Origin: Misgurnus anguillicaudatus
Taxonomy: Eukaryota; Chordata; Actinopteri; Cypriniformes; Cobitidae
Assembly: GCF_027580225.2 (NCBI RefSeq)
Contig: NC_073354.2
Span: 12,125,501-12,189,500, forward strand
Length of the DNA stretch: 64,000 nt
Direction: 5' to 3'
The notes below the pieces were generated by a model. It saw only the letters and a list, made by a program, of their open reading frames with translations, was not told the DNA's origin and searched no databases. A program made the translations under genes and the position numbers. Below, in pieces: positions 17,701 through 27,475 of the stretch (its first letter is position 1; each line of letters begins with the position of its first letter).

Positions 17701-19988
17701 AATGTTAAACGCAATAGGTCATCTTTATAGTTTGAACTGTGGTTGTTTTTAAAAACAAGAATAAACAGCAGCTGCTTGATTCTTAAACATTTGCAGAACC
17801 AGTACTTACAGTTTTTACATATGTTTCTAGGTTTCCCACCGTATTTGCAAGTCCATCTGATTTAGATCAAGAGGACTTTCCAATGGAGAACCTCCCCTCA
17901 CCTGCTCCTGTGTCTGCTCCAGTCCCTGAGGAGCCTCGGGTTGCGGCCCTCCCCTCACCAATGTCTGCCCAGGTACAGGTACATTTTAATCAGAGCCATA
18001 AACACAAGTATTGCCAATTTTATTGTAAAAAAAAGTTTTATATTCATGTTTTAAATTACTGTTTGTTTTATTTACAGCAAAATAATGAAGATGTTTTTGA
18101 GGATATGGAAGTTGATTATAACTCTATACCTCAGTAAGTTTAACAACGTCTCTCCATTTTTCGTCTTTACCTTTTAAATATTACATGGGCTTCTTTAACA
18201 TTAACAGTAGTTTGTTTGCAGAAACATTTTTTACAGTAAATTTGTATTTATTCATAGACAGTTTAAAAGCGTCTCTGCATTTTTTGCATTAATCTTTGTA
18301 ATATTACATTTAGCTGTGTTTCATTTTGACTTTTTTTAGTGCTTGAATATTTCCAAAAAGGTTTCTTACCGTACATTTCTATGTATTTATAGATCTTCAC
18401 CTCCTCAAGATTTGCCTGTCCGGCAGGCGGCTCCACTCCTGCCTTCCCCTAGGAAGCGCAGAGCTGCCCCCACACAGGTAGATTTATAACAGAGCCCTGA
18501 GAAAAAAATTTCAATTTCATTTTAAAAATCCTTTAATATACATGGATTAAATCTGTTTGTTTTAATTACAGCTTCAATTAGGGGAAGAGCGGGATGTGGA
18601 GGTTAGACCGAAGAGGGCCAGACTGGCAGGATGCAGGAGTGAAAATCAGTAAGTTTTGCTAATTATTTCTGTTTCAGCCTTAAAGGACAAGTTCGGTATT
18701 TTACACTTAAAGCCCTGTTTTCAGATTGTTTATGATGAAATAGAACGGTTTTGACTGAAATTTCGACATATGCGGCTGCCCCGAGAATTTTTGGGTGTTT
18801 GTGTTTCACCTCCCAGCTCTACAATGGGTTTAATGGTGCACTGGAACAATCCTTCCTAAAATGCATTAAACTTTTGTTTACCAAGACGTGAAACTCACCG
18901 AGTGGTCAGGGGTGTTCACTGGTATGCTCACACAAAAATCGCTGCAAATTACGCATTCCAACAGGTTTTATCGTAGTTTTGTCCAACTCCATTGACTTGT
19001 ATTAGATGTGCTGTGAGGTACGGTATTACTCCACGTCGGGAACTTTGTTTCTATGGCGGATTATCGCCACCACCTGAGCTGGAGTGTCTATTATTCAAGC
19101 TCTAAGCGGAAGAATATATGGGTGTGAGGCGTTTGAAAAAAAAGGTCCACAAGTTAACAACGAATGCTAAAACAGCTGTTGGAAAGCATCTTTTGCAGTG
19201 ATTTTTGTGTGAGCATACCAGTGAACACCCCTGACCACTCGGTGAGTTTCACGTCTTTGTAAACGAAAGTTTAATGCATTTTAGAAAGGATTGTTCCAGT
19301 GCACCTATAAACCCATTGTAAAGGTGGGAGGTGAAACACGAACACCCGAAAATTCTCGGGGCAGCCGCATATGTTGAAATTTCAGTCAAAAGCGTTCTCT
19401 TTCACCATAAACAATCTGAAAACAGGGTTTTAAGTGTAAAATACCGAACTTGTCCTTTAACCTTTATGCTATTAGAATTGTCAGTTTTGTTTCTTAAACA
19501 CATATTTTCCCTGCTTGAATGTTTCTAGAAATGTTTATTACCGTACTCTTTTATGTATTTATAGATGTTCACCTCCTCATGCTCCGCCTGTCGGGCAGGT
19601 AATTTTCTTGCGACCTCCACCCCTGCGCGTCTCGAGGAAGCACTCTGCTCCTTTCTCGCAGGTAGATTTATAACCGAACCCTAAGAAAAATTTGTTTCAA
19701 TTTAAAAGTCCTTTAATATACATTAATTTAATCTGTTCAGGGAGTGGAGGTTAGCCGCAAGAAAGCCAGACTGGCAGGATGCGAGAGTGAGAATCAGTAA
19801 GTTTTGTTAATTATTTCTGTTTCAGCTTTTGTGCTATTAGAATTTGCAGTTTTTTTGTTTAACAGTAATTTTTATGCTTGAATATGTGCAGTCTGCATGC
19901 CCAGCAGGCACCTCCTCCGGCACCTCCTCCTGCAGATGGGTCAGTTCAAATATTTTGGAAAAGACGAAGTGTACAAAAGCACATTTAA
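8431..19988 (+). CDS. 23-exon proline-rich repeat protein, copy 1 (family not recognised)
   Basis: Spliced coding gene assembled by eye. Exons: 8431-8758, 8886-9006, 10671-11062, 11189-11309, 11578-12083, 12210-12330, 12599-13674, 13800-13920, 14189-15093, 15220-15314, 15397-15500, 15641-15793, 16220-17015, 17122-17177, 17306-17390, 17486-17562, 17831-17972, 18078-18133, 18393-18477, 18572-18648, 19565-19661, 19741-19796, 19892-19988. Summed length is 5,667 nt, giving 1,888 residues plus TAA. All introns are GT-AG, mostly with GTAAG donors, and phase is kept throughout. The start is the first ATG after a TATA box; the N-terminus reads MSVVVILGAGRQCPDK. About 56 copies of a 19-residue repeat (PSPAPVSAPVPEEPRVAAL) fill most of residues 150-1610 and are probably disordered. 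Residues about 1231-1348 are non-repetitive. Basic clusters (PRKRRAG, RPKRARL, SRKKARL, WKRRS) suggest nuclear location. No enzyme motif, signal peptide or membrane segment was seen. Gene-prediction pipelines might call it extensin-like from composition alone. Function unknown. Confidence 0.75.
9130..10517. mobile_element. Non-autonomous hAT element in the first module intron
   Basis: Ends TAGGGCTGGACGAT and ATCGTGCAGCCCTA form inverted repeats, flanked by the 8-bp duplication TTAATAAA (9122-9129 and 10518-10525). The equivalent introns of other modules show the empty site with one TTAATAAA. An 8-bp duplication and TAGGG-type ends fit hAT. Both ends carry mirrored GCGATT/AATCGC sub-repeats. 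The 1,388 bp hold no transposase-length reading frame. Confidence 0.88.
10732..11013 (+). repeat. 57-bp coding minisatellite, 5 copies
   Basis: Five head-to-tail 57-bp units encode the 19-residue repeat within exon 3. The array is GC-rich against AT-rich introns. Because 57 is a multiple of three and the unit lacks stops in most frames, long false ORFs appear in other frames and on the minus strand. The true frame is set by splice phase. Confidence 0.95.
11639..12034 (+). repeat. 57-bp coding minisatellite, 7 copies
   Basis: Seven 57-bp units in exon 5. Variants include SPPVPEEPW in the second repeat and ALPSPASV in the third. Unit 2 counterpart is 40188-40583, also seven copies. Confidence 0.95.
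12660..13625 (+). repeat. 57-bp coding minisatellite, 17 copies
   Basis: The longest array, in exon 7, with seventeen units. Higher-order pattern: two copies of a variant pair (VSAPVLEEPRVAAV after a normal repeat) at about 13190-13345 suggest a local two-unit duplication. One unit reads AAPPPPDPVSAPVPEEPPV. Unit 2 has the same number of units with different substitutions. Confidence 0.95.
14250..15044 (+). repeat. 57-bp coding minisatellite, 14 copies
   Basis: Fourteen units in exon 9. Its first and last units match those of the 17-copy exon, including the terminal ALPSTAPASAPVPEEP variant, so the two exons are sister duplicates that differ by three repeats. Confidence 0.95.
15220..15793 (+). 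other. Non-repetitive exon block (exons 10-12), candidate folded domain
   Basis: Three exons (15220-15314, 15397-15500, 15641-15793) encode residues about 1231-1348. Exon 10 shares AFPTKNDLWYTVP with the A exons, then turns to LCTTDKKDVDSDLYHHKR. Exon 11 encodes EDIMETETSLSERAETLVF and on to AEFQ. Exon 12 begins FKVGLTLVRFAETSRLACRL and ends LKDLSRFIVR; it is rich in Arg, Leu and Trp and looks helical. The same two exons exist in the broken paralogue (5420-5526 and 5667-5817) with ERAETLVFDLVR and FKVGLTL conserved, which argues this block is the ancestral core. Domain family not recognised. Confidence 0.7.
16220..18648 (+). other. Second exon cassette (B-D-E-F) duplicated in tandem
   Basis: A four-exon cassette appears twice: 16220-17015/17122-17177/17306-17390/17486-17562 and 17831-17972/18078-18133/18393-18477/18572-18648. 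The first exon is repeat-bearing (12 repeats, then 1) and ends PSPMSAQ. The second encodes an acidic QNNKDVFVDMKVDYNS peptide. The third encodes SSPPHDLPVRQAAP and then PSPRKRRAG. The fourth encodes LQLGEERDVEVRPKRARL and then CGSENQ. Each cassette is a whole number of codons. Basic clusters in exons three and four look like nuclear localisation signals. Unit 2 counterpart: 44769-47198. Confidence 0.72.
16310..17000 (+). repeat. 57-bp coding minisatellite, about 12 copies, more diverged
   Basis: Twelve units in exon 13 after a unique lead (MEDLSLDEENEDHPLPVPVV). Units here are more varied (EEDVF, EGPRVSALH, PVEPRVATLH, APFPEEP) than in the upstream arrays, which suggests this is the oldest or least homogenised array. 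Confidence 0.93.
18684..19456. mobile_element. Palindromic (foldback) element flanked by TTAA
   Basis: Left end AGGACAAGTTCGGTATTTTA is mirrored at the right end, with TTAA at 18680-18683 and 19457-19460. The two arms of roughly 285 bp pair almost throughout, around a loop of about 190 bp. TTAA flanks suggest a piggyBac-type or other TTAA-targeting element; the family is not certain. It lies in the intron between exons 20 and 21. Only the first 75 or so bases of its left arm occur in the other module introns. Confidence 0.8.
19565..19988 (+). other. 3' terminal exons 21-23 with stop codon
   Basis: Exon 21 (19565-19661) encodes CSPPHAPPVGQ then RKHSAPFSQ and is a diverged copy of the SSPP exon. 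Exon 22 (19741-19796) encodes GVEVSRKKARLAGCESENQ, a diverged LQLG-type exon. Exon 23 (19892-19988) encodes LHAQQAPPPAPPPADG, SVQIFWKRRSVQKHI and TAA at 19986. So the 3' end is a third, partial copy of the second cassette. Unit 2: 48115-48211, 48291-48346, 48442-48538. Confidence 0.72.
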
Positions 19989-20019
19989 TTCCCATCACAA
20001 GAGACAACAGGACACATCA

Positions 20020-20025
20020 AATAAA
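20020..20025 (+). terminator. Polyadenylation signal AATAAA, unit 1 gene
   Basis: AATAAA begins 32 bases after the last base of the stop codon of the 23-exon gene and is followed by a T-rich stretch. It supports the predicted last exon. Confidence 0.65.
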
Positions 20026-20234
20026 ACTTGTTTTAATCAAATGTGTTTTTAAAGTCTATTGATTTAAACAGACAATCCACAGAATAATGTGAGATTTCCG
20101 ACAAATTGAAACGTTACCTTTCTATTGCAGAATGACTTATGTGAGTGTATAAAGTTTGTGAGAAGGAGCTATTTTAACTCAACTAAACTGCAGAATAACT
20201 GGTGACTTATATATAACCTTTGTATAGCCTATGA

Positions 20235-20432
20235 CAGTGGTTCTCAACTCCAGTCCTCGGGACCCACTGCTCTGCATATTGTGCATGTCTCCCTTATTTA
20301 ACACACCTGATAAAGATCATCAACTCGTTAGGATAGATTCCATGAACTGAACTGAGTGTGTCAGATATGAGAGACATCCAAAATGGCAGAGCAGTGGATC
20401 CCGAGGACTGGAGTTGAGATTGAGAACCACTG
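20235..20432. mobile_element. hAT-type MITE (198 bp)
   Basis: Starts CAGTGGTTCTCAACTCCAGT and ends with its near-complement, GAGTTGAGATTGAGAACCACTG. The 8-bp duplication GCCTATGA flanks it (20227-20234, 20433-20440). Elements with this CAGTGGTTCTCAA end are common in teleost genomes (established knowledge). Confidence 0.88.
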
Positions 20433-20639
20433 GCCTATGATATAATGATGAAGCCGTTGCCTCTTTGTCTCTACTGTAAATGTGCCCCTCTCGCCATAGT
20501 GAGATTTCAATTAAGTAAGCTTTTATTGTCATATGTGAGGACATACAGTGGTACAAAATATTGTATCTCTCAGGACCATGGTGTTACAAATAGTGACATG
20601 AGGAAACAACACAGACGGTTTCAGCAGTAACAACATAAA

Positions 20640-21000
20640 CAAACGGCTTTCTTGGAATAAACGTATCACAAAAAATCAATAACAATAGTGTAGTTTATTT
20701 CTGATAACAAGCAAAATAACAAGTAGATTACCTTAATCATAGCTAAAGTGTATCAAAACTACTCCGAGCTAATGTTACTGTATTAATGTATACAATTTTA
20801 ACAGATCGGCTGCCAAACCTTCCTTCACACATAGCAGTGAGTGGTCGATGATCCCCGTTTTACAGGAAAGCAAAATATTTGCTATTTTTAACAAGATATC
20901 TGTTCCAGAGGTCAGTTTAGCCACCAGCCATAAACAAAACAGAGACTGGAAGTTAAGTTCTGTCCAGACGCATGACGGTGGTTACACCCACGTGTGTCTG
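20640..21000 (-). repeat. Diverged dispersed repeat, reverse copy
   Basis: Inverted partner of 2340-2700, about 18 kb away in each unit. Unit 2 copy is about 49190-49550. Inverted pairs within a tandem unit could promote rearrangement (inference). Confidence 0.65.
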
Positions 21001-22239
21001 ATGAAACTCACACAATCAACTTAATCAAAATAAACGTACCCCTACTTGGCTACTAGGTTATCTGACTTGCACATATAAATATAATGCAATAATCTAAACT
21101 ATAATCTATCCTTTACATCATATATACAATGTAGCTGTACAAAACTTACAATATTCAACATATTTAAAAAAAAAACAATAGTGCAGTTACAAAGACATTG
21201 TGCATAAAGAGGGGAATGGCCACATAGATTTAATAATAAATGTATTTATAATAAAATTACTACTTTTATAAAAAATATATTATAAAAGTAATAATTATAA
21301 TGGATAAAAGTTACCATTTCCACTAAAAACAACAATAAACCAACGTATTATTAACAAAATATTAATACGTAAAAAATATTTGAAAGATGCAAGATAAAAG
21401 GCTGTTGACTTAACGTTAATGTTTACAAACAAATGTCTACTTTTGCCAGCCTCACGTACGTGTGTTCAAGTTCCGTCATTTATAATTTTTTTTTTAAATA
21501 AAAATTTAAAATTATAATATACTCAGGGGGAGCCAAGATGGTGGTACACTGTTAATGATTTTCCTGTATTTTTACAGTACGGTACTGGCAGCACGGTTGC
21601 CAGTAAGTTACTGTATTTTGGTTTTACTGTACTGTACTGTAATACAGTTTTACAGTATACAAACTAGTACTGTCTAGTTATAAAGCAGTACTTTACTGTA
21701 TTTTTACAATATTTACTGTACGGTACAGTACGGTAATTTACTGTAATGTCTATATTGACCCATAAATACTAATTATTACTTATTACAGTTAATAGGATAA
21801 TATATATATTATAGCTAGATATTTAGGTTTAAATCTATAGTTATTAATATGGTAAAAATGCTATCCATGACATGACATTATAAATTCAAAGGCAATCCAA
21901 GCAATGTTTGTATCAAAAATTTTATTTAAAAAACATTTAATTGAAACAAAACATGTTAAAACAAGATTTTAAACAATAATAAACATAAAAACAAGTTAAA
22001 TAAAATAAAATCAACAAGTATAAACAAGTTTGGAGGCCCCTCCTGTAACAAATTTTACTTTGGCAATAAGAACACTGGTCCATATAGTTTGAAGTTTTCA
22101 GTTTAAAGTCCATCATCGACTAAAAGGTAACATTTCCCTGTGGTAAAAAGAACACTTGCCCATAGTTTTAAATATTCTATTTGAATTTCATTGACCACTG
22201 AAAATAAATGCATTAAACTGTGGCAGACAGACCCCACTG
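21000..22239. other. AT-rich intergenic stretch
   Basis: Apart from the ACTGTA-rich run, I see only AT-rich sequence with no splice-supported exon. Unit 2 counterpart is about 49550-50789. Confidence 0.45.
21530..21760. repeat. ACTGTA-rich simple-sequence stretch
   Basis: Dense TTTACTGTA, TACAGTA and ACGGTA motifs on both strands form many short palindromes. It resembles common degenerate repeats of fish genomes. Unit 2 copy about 50090-50310. Confidence 0.6.
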
Positions 22240-23025
22240 GCCTTTAGTTTGAAGTCGTCCATTCAAACTCTATCAGGGACTGCATGAAGCTGTTCACATG
22301 GGGGTTAATGGCCACAGCTTTTCTCTGCATCAAATTCCTTGTCTTTTTATTGCTCCTAATTTGGATGTGCGTTTTTTTTCCCATCTTTGGGATTAATTCT
22401 GTCCAGAAACCTGTTAGAAATATTATAAACATTAAGTCAACAAATATAAGATAGAAAAATATTCTTAAACTAAACTCAGCCCTGAATTTACTCCTATTCT
22501 GAAACCGTTTACTCTTATTCTACTGTTCCACACCTAATTACATTAAAATACAGAAGATTCACTTACCTCTGAACAAACTCTTTCCTCAATGGACATCATG
22601 GATCCTGTAATGATTAAATGTCCTGAACAGAAAGTACAATTGTTACTGATTTGAATACACTCTTTTATTCTGTGTGGTCGTGTGGACCGTGTTGTGTGTG
22701 GGAATTGTGTATGAGTGTATACATGGGATTTAAAGAAACTGTAGTGGTAAAGTACAAACTTACCGATAATGTGTTTGGTGTGTATCTGGTATCACGGGTT
22801 GTGCCTCCACATCTGCCCTAACTCCTGAAAAGTGCAAGGACACTCAAGTAAACTACAAATAAAAAGTGATTAGCCACATTACTGTTACACGTGACAGCAT
22901 TTAATATTGTATTCGAAAAAATACATGACTTGTAACTTGCATCTGTACATCCTGTACTTGCCTGGTTCCTTTAAGATTATCCATTTTACCCAATCCAGCT
23001 TACAAGCAATGGTAGAGCCTGTAAA
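22240..23025 (-). pseudogene. Exon-like remnant on the minus strand (unrecognised)
   Basis: Read on the minus strand, several short stretches have splice-like ends: about 22981-23018 (after TTTTTTACAG), 22763-22830 (VRADVEAQPVIPDTHQTHY, donor GTAAG), 22567-22600 (SMMSIEERVCSE, donor GTAAG) and 22244-22415 (FWTELIPKMGKKTHIQIR, ending EFEWTTSN and stop). The unit 2 copy (about 50790-51575) lacks two bases in the AAAAAA run of the last stretch and has extra bases in SMMSIEE, breaking the frame. It is probably a decayed or selfish-element gene. Family not recognised. Confidence 0.35.
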
Positions 23026-23029
23026 AAAG

Positions 23030-23257
23030 ACACATGTAACGAAATCTGTTAGTCATAGAAATAAGTAGACATTGTGAAGGAAATGGTGAAAGAAAGTTTA
23101 GTAACACTTTACTATAAAGGTTTATTCCTTAACATTTGTTAATGCCTTAGCTAACAATGAACATTTACAACATTAATAATATTTGATAATGTATTGTGCA
23201 TTAACTAATGTGAACAGAGACAAATTGATTGATTTAAAAATTTATTAAGCGTTTAAA
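23030..23257. repeat. Probable interspersed repeat fragment
   Basis: The stretch from AGTAACACTTTACTATAAAGG through TTAACATTTGTTAATGC resembles a widespread fish interspersed repeat beginning with AACACTTTAC. Ends and target duplication are not resolved. Unit 2: about 51584-51811. Confidence 0.45.
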
Positions 23258-24284
23258 TATATGAAGAGTTTGGTTCCAAAACGCAATAAACGCCATTTTT
23301 GAAAAAAATGAGTTACTGCCAGAATCAGTATTATATCAGGTCAGTATTATAAAGTAAATTCTTAATTTTATGCAAAATCCAATTTCCGCAGTGTTATTCT
23401 GTCATCTTTTCTCCCTTTTTTCCCAAAATGCAATAAACGCCACTCCCCCTTTTCTACAGAATGCCATAAATCCACTCCTCCACAGATTACAGCGCACCAT
23501 TCACGCAATGTAAACAAAGAATGGCGGCGCGCTGAGTACACGGAATCCTAGTTTTCCTCATCTACTTTGTACTTCGTGATCACCAAACAAACAAAAACAA
23601 AATAATACTTTAATAGCATTGATAAACCTGTGATGGTTTTCTGTGACGGGAAAGAAATGTAAGCCATCAACATCTAATAATTTACGCAGAGGAACTCGGG
23701 AGACGGGTGCTTTGGCCGGGCTGACAGCATCAAGTTACTGTCATGATAACACATTGACCCCAGGGGATCTTATGAAAAACTTTCCATAATTTTACTCAAA
23801 GTCAACGAAAATCGAGCAGGACCAAAACATTTTACAGCTGATCGCTTTGAAAAACGTTAAGCGAGGACGTCAAGTATAACCGATGACTTCTTAATATGAC
23901 AAAGTAAGTGTTTTGATTAATGACAATAATGTTTATATTTTTAATTAGTGTGTACAACTAGTCAACTAAATGAATATAACATGGCAAAGATGAATGCACA
24001 TTTATATAGGCGATTGATTTAATAGATTTATAGCATTTTGAATACAAACTTGTCATGGATTTATTGCATTTTGTGGAAAAAATTATCCGTTTTTATAATA
24101 AATCTTTGAAAATCAAGTTATGGATTTGAATTTTTTATGTTTTTATAACCTAAAGATGCTATGTGAAAGTTTGTAACAGAAAATAGTGGTTTTCATCTTG
24201 TCACTTTCTTGGTATAGAAAACACGTTTTTACAGAAATTTGTCAAAATGGATTTATTGCGTTTTGGAACCAAACTCTTCATATA
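23258..24284. mobile_element. DNA transposon with TATATGAAGAGTTTGG inverted ends
   Basis: The left end TATATGAAGAGTTTGGTTCC is mirrored at the right end, GGAACCAAACTCTTCATATA. The shared arm is about 32 bp and continues into GCAATAAA/TTTATTGC, a motif that also recurs internally. It has no transposase-length frame. TA-type flanks are possible but cannot be resolved because the ends are themselves TA-rich. Unit 2 copy: 51812-52838. Confidence 0.7.
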
Positions 24285-24380
24285 CACATCATATCTTTTT
24301 TGTTACAGCTCTAACGGTACAGTTTGCTCCACTTTGCTCTGTTGTTTATATGTTTTCTGTAAGTATTTGACCATATTTAT

Positions 24381-26500
24381 TAGGGGTGGAACGGTACACA
24401 GAAGTCACGGTTCGGTTCGTACCTCGGTTCAGACGTCACGGTTCGGTTTAAATTTCGGTACAATGGAGGGAAAAGCAAAACAAAAATGCAGAAGGCAAAT
24501 TTTTTTAGTACTTAAGATATTCTTAAAACCATAGGTGTCCTTATCTGTGTTATTGTGAGATGTCATGAATATGAACTGAAATGCATTTAACATATCTATA
24601 AACTTGTACTCATCTTTCATACAAAGATGGGTTTCAAATGTATTACAAGTTACCTAAATACATTTTTAAATTACATTTTAGCACATTTATTTCATATTAA
24701 TTTACTAAAGAACAAACAAATGTAGGCTTGTAGGATGCATTATTAGGTGTGTACGACTTCATCAGGCGCTGCAAGAAACGACAAGAGGATGACGTCAGAG
24801 TAACGCGAGAGCGATTTAAATCAGCCTCATCCGCAAGATTTCTCGCGGTACTCTGACGCTGATGGCGCTGCGTGAAGTTCAGCACACTTAAAAAACTGAA
24901 AGCAGTTGAACTCGACCGAACTGCTCTGCGTATGCCTGCGCTTTGTCCATTAATTATAAAAATAGAAAAAAATATAAATAGCAGGACAATTTATCTCCCA
25001 CTTCTCAGCGTGAGAAATACAAGGTGTGGCCTGTGAACTGAAATGCGTGTGGTGAATGCGGGTGACTTGAGAGCCCTGATTTGATGTATTTCCACTCACA
25101 TACCCAAAAACTGCCGACAACGCCGACACACACTCCTCGTCTTTTCCACCACTCTCTCGCCTGTACTGCTGACTGGAAAACTAAAGTTTTCCCAAACTTG
25201 CGATCTTAAAGAGGCCAGCAGATCTTCACCACCATTTGCCATACTCGCTGTCGCTGCTTTCTGACTCACTCACTCGACCGTCAACCTGACAAAAAACTGC
25301 AGAGTGCCAGAGAATGTAGACGGTCTCTGATAGAGCGCATACATAGGCGGAGCTCGGCTGCATCGGCGCCTATCAGATGCTGAGTCCCAATTCGCCTACT
25401 TATACTACGACCTAAAAGTATGTACTGTTTTTGTGAGGAAAATGTACGTACTTTTGAGTGTGTAGCAAAAGAGTATGCACGTTCTGGGACGTACTTCGAT
25501 GACGTCATGCAACGTGAACGACAACGTGGTTGCCTAGTTACGCACACCAAACGCAGGTTGTTTGTGAGGCGGCTGGTTATGATGTTCATGTGCAACAATG
25601 TGTGTAACGAAAGCTACTTATTTTCAAAATAGTTAAAGTTTATAGTATAACTATTGTTTAACGTATTTTATGCTTATTTTATACGTATGTATGCAAATCA
25701 AAAATACCGCGATGAAAATGACCATGCTTTTACTATAGTAAAAGTTTAGTAACCATATTTCTTAATAAAGTTAACATTTGTACAGCCACAGTATTACTAC
25801 AAATAAGTCAGTGTGGTTAAACTATGATTAGTGTAGTAAAAGGTGTTTATTTTCATAAGGGTTTATAGTAAGGTATAAATCTAAGACAGAAACATAAAAA
25901 GAAATACATAAAAAAGACACATGCATGACACAGTGCTACAGCCATGGTACTTTATTTTCACAATATCAACCGAATATTACGAGACAATGAAAGATAACTT
26001 TAATTAGGGTTAAACATTTGAATTCTTACACTTAAAAGCTGAGGGCGCATCTCCGCTGCTGCGTCTGGCTGCCATATTTACATCACCACAAAGCTCCTCC
26101 CTCCCGAACGCAATGGGTTGTGGGCAATATTAGGCGTTAGAGTGTGGATCGATCTGCACTTCGAAATCTAACCGGAAATAGTAGACCATCCGGGTATCTT
26201 TGGGATACTCATTTCAACATACTACGTTTTGGGACGTACTAATTCTAGTTTCGAATACTATTTAGGACGGATAGTATGCAAATTGGGACTCAGCAAGAGC
26301 TTCAGAGCTAAAGCGGGGCAACAGATTAGCTGTCCATAAAGAACCCGCGTATCTAACATTAGTTCCGCATTACATTAATTATAATGCACGCAAGTTTTTT
26401 TAATTTTCATACCGTGTATTCTCCGTTTAAATTCGTGCATCGAACCGTGACCCCCGTACCGATTCGGTTCGAAACGAATACATGTATCGTTCCACCCCTA
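24381..26500. mobile_element. hAT element, outer host of nested insertions, unit 1
   Basis: Inverted ends TAGGGGTGGAACGGTACA and TGTATCGTTCCACCCCTA are flanked by the 8-bp duplication ATATTTAT (24373-24380, 26501-26508), diagnostic of hAT. Mirrored CACGGTTCGGTT / AACCG-type sub-repeats lie just inside the ends. Another element (25378-26295) sits inside. No transposase remains. Confidence 0.88.
25378..26295. mobile_element. Nested element with TGCTGAGTCCCAATT inverted ends
   Basis: The left end TGCTGAGTCCCAATTCGC is mirrored by AATTGGGACTCAGCA at the right, with further matching of the TACTTATACTA / TAGTATGCA type. It lies wholly inside the hAT element. It includes a 70-codon open stretch with no recognisable product. 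Target duplication unclear. In unit 2 it spans 53931-57690 because of the further insertion. Confidence 0.65.
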
Positions 26501-26806
26501 ATATTTATATATAACTATAGACGTTAATGGCACACAATAAAGCTGATTACTTTTATCCATAATTTAGCCATCTAAGCTGCATATTTTAGAAGTATTTATT
26601 TCAAAACGTACTAATATAATTAATATAATTTTATTCATACATTTATTTAATTTAGCACATTTTCATGTTTCAATTACTTTGGTAATGGTAAAATCCACTA
26701 TCGGACCTCTAATTTCCACATATGACACTTTACTCTGTATTGTGCTCAAAGATCTACAGTGCAGTGTTGTGTGTTATGTGAAATATTTTTGATGTATCAG
26801 ACGCAC

Positions 26807-27475
26807 CTTTAAAGGCAGAGAGGGGTCTGTTAGGTTGTGTGTATTTTCCTGTACACACTAGAACACCATCAAACACGTGTTTCTCCTCTCGTCCATCTCT
26901 GTTCACGGTCACCACATCCCACTGACCAGAGGTAGAGAAATCCGGCCTCTCTCTTACACTGCTTACTGTAGTCTGAAACACATACGGATTGAATGTTAAA
27001 CACCTTACTAAAAAAGAGACTTCTGAACATGAATGTGATTTTGAGATCAGCACTTTTTACAATGGCATGACGCTAAAAACCTTTAATTGAATATGTTTGA
27101 GCAAGCCGAAGTGTTCAGCGTATAGTCTTAAGTACTGCAGGAGCAGGGAGTTGTGCAGGTAGTTTGGGAAATGATCCGGCATCGGGAAATCACTGAAGCA
27201 CATCATCTCTTTAGAGGTGTTCACTGGTGCGTTCTGCCTCATGTGTCTCCTAAATGAACATATAGGACACAGACAATTGGTTAGAGACATTGTAGTAAAT
27301 ACATTTTTTTCAAAATGAGACATTTTGAGAGAAAATGAGACACCTTAAATCTCCAGAGTCCACCGATATCATCACTGCTTTCGAAACACACCGGCTCCAG
27401 ACCTTCATCCAAGCAACATTTGATGGAGACAAGCCCAGCATGGCCTGCTCCAATCACAGCAACACGCTTAGCCAT
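26807..27475 (-). pseudogene. Truncated FMO (flavin-containing monooxygenase) pseudogene, unit 1
   Basis: Three minus-strand exons: 27344-27475 (starts [20 protein letters not shown], ends GGLWRFK), 27081-27249 ([20 protein letters not shown] through HIQLK) and 26807-26972 (TTVSSVRERPDFSTSGQWDV through VLVCTG). The FAD-binding GAGHAG motif and GGLW are present. FMOs are FAD/NADPH mono-oxygenases of the endoplasmic reticulum. The second exon reads ETHEAERTS in the frame set by the first, then loses frame and meets a stop; it is 169 bp, against the usual 189 bp as I recall it, so about 20 bp is deleted. The later exons (NADP-binding site, membrane tail) are absent. A possible 5' untranslated exon with donor AAG/GTAAGAA lies near 27640-27800. 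Confidence 0.85.

Noticed and set aside
24247..24534. 95-codon plus-strand frame spanning the end of one transposon and the start of a hAT element
   Set aside because: It crosses a transposon junction and encodes nothing recognisable.
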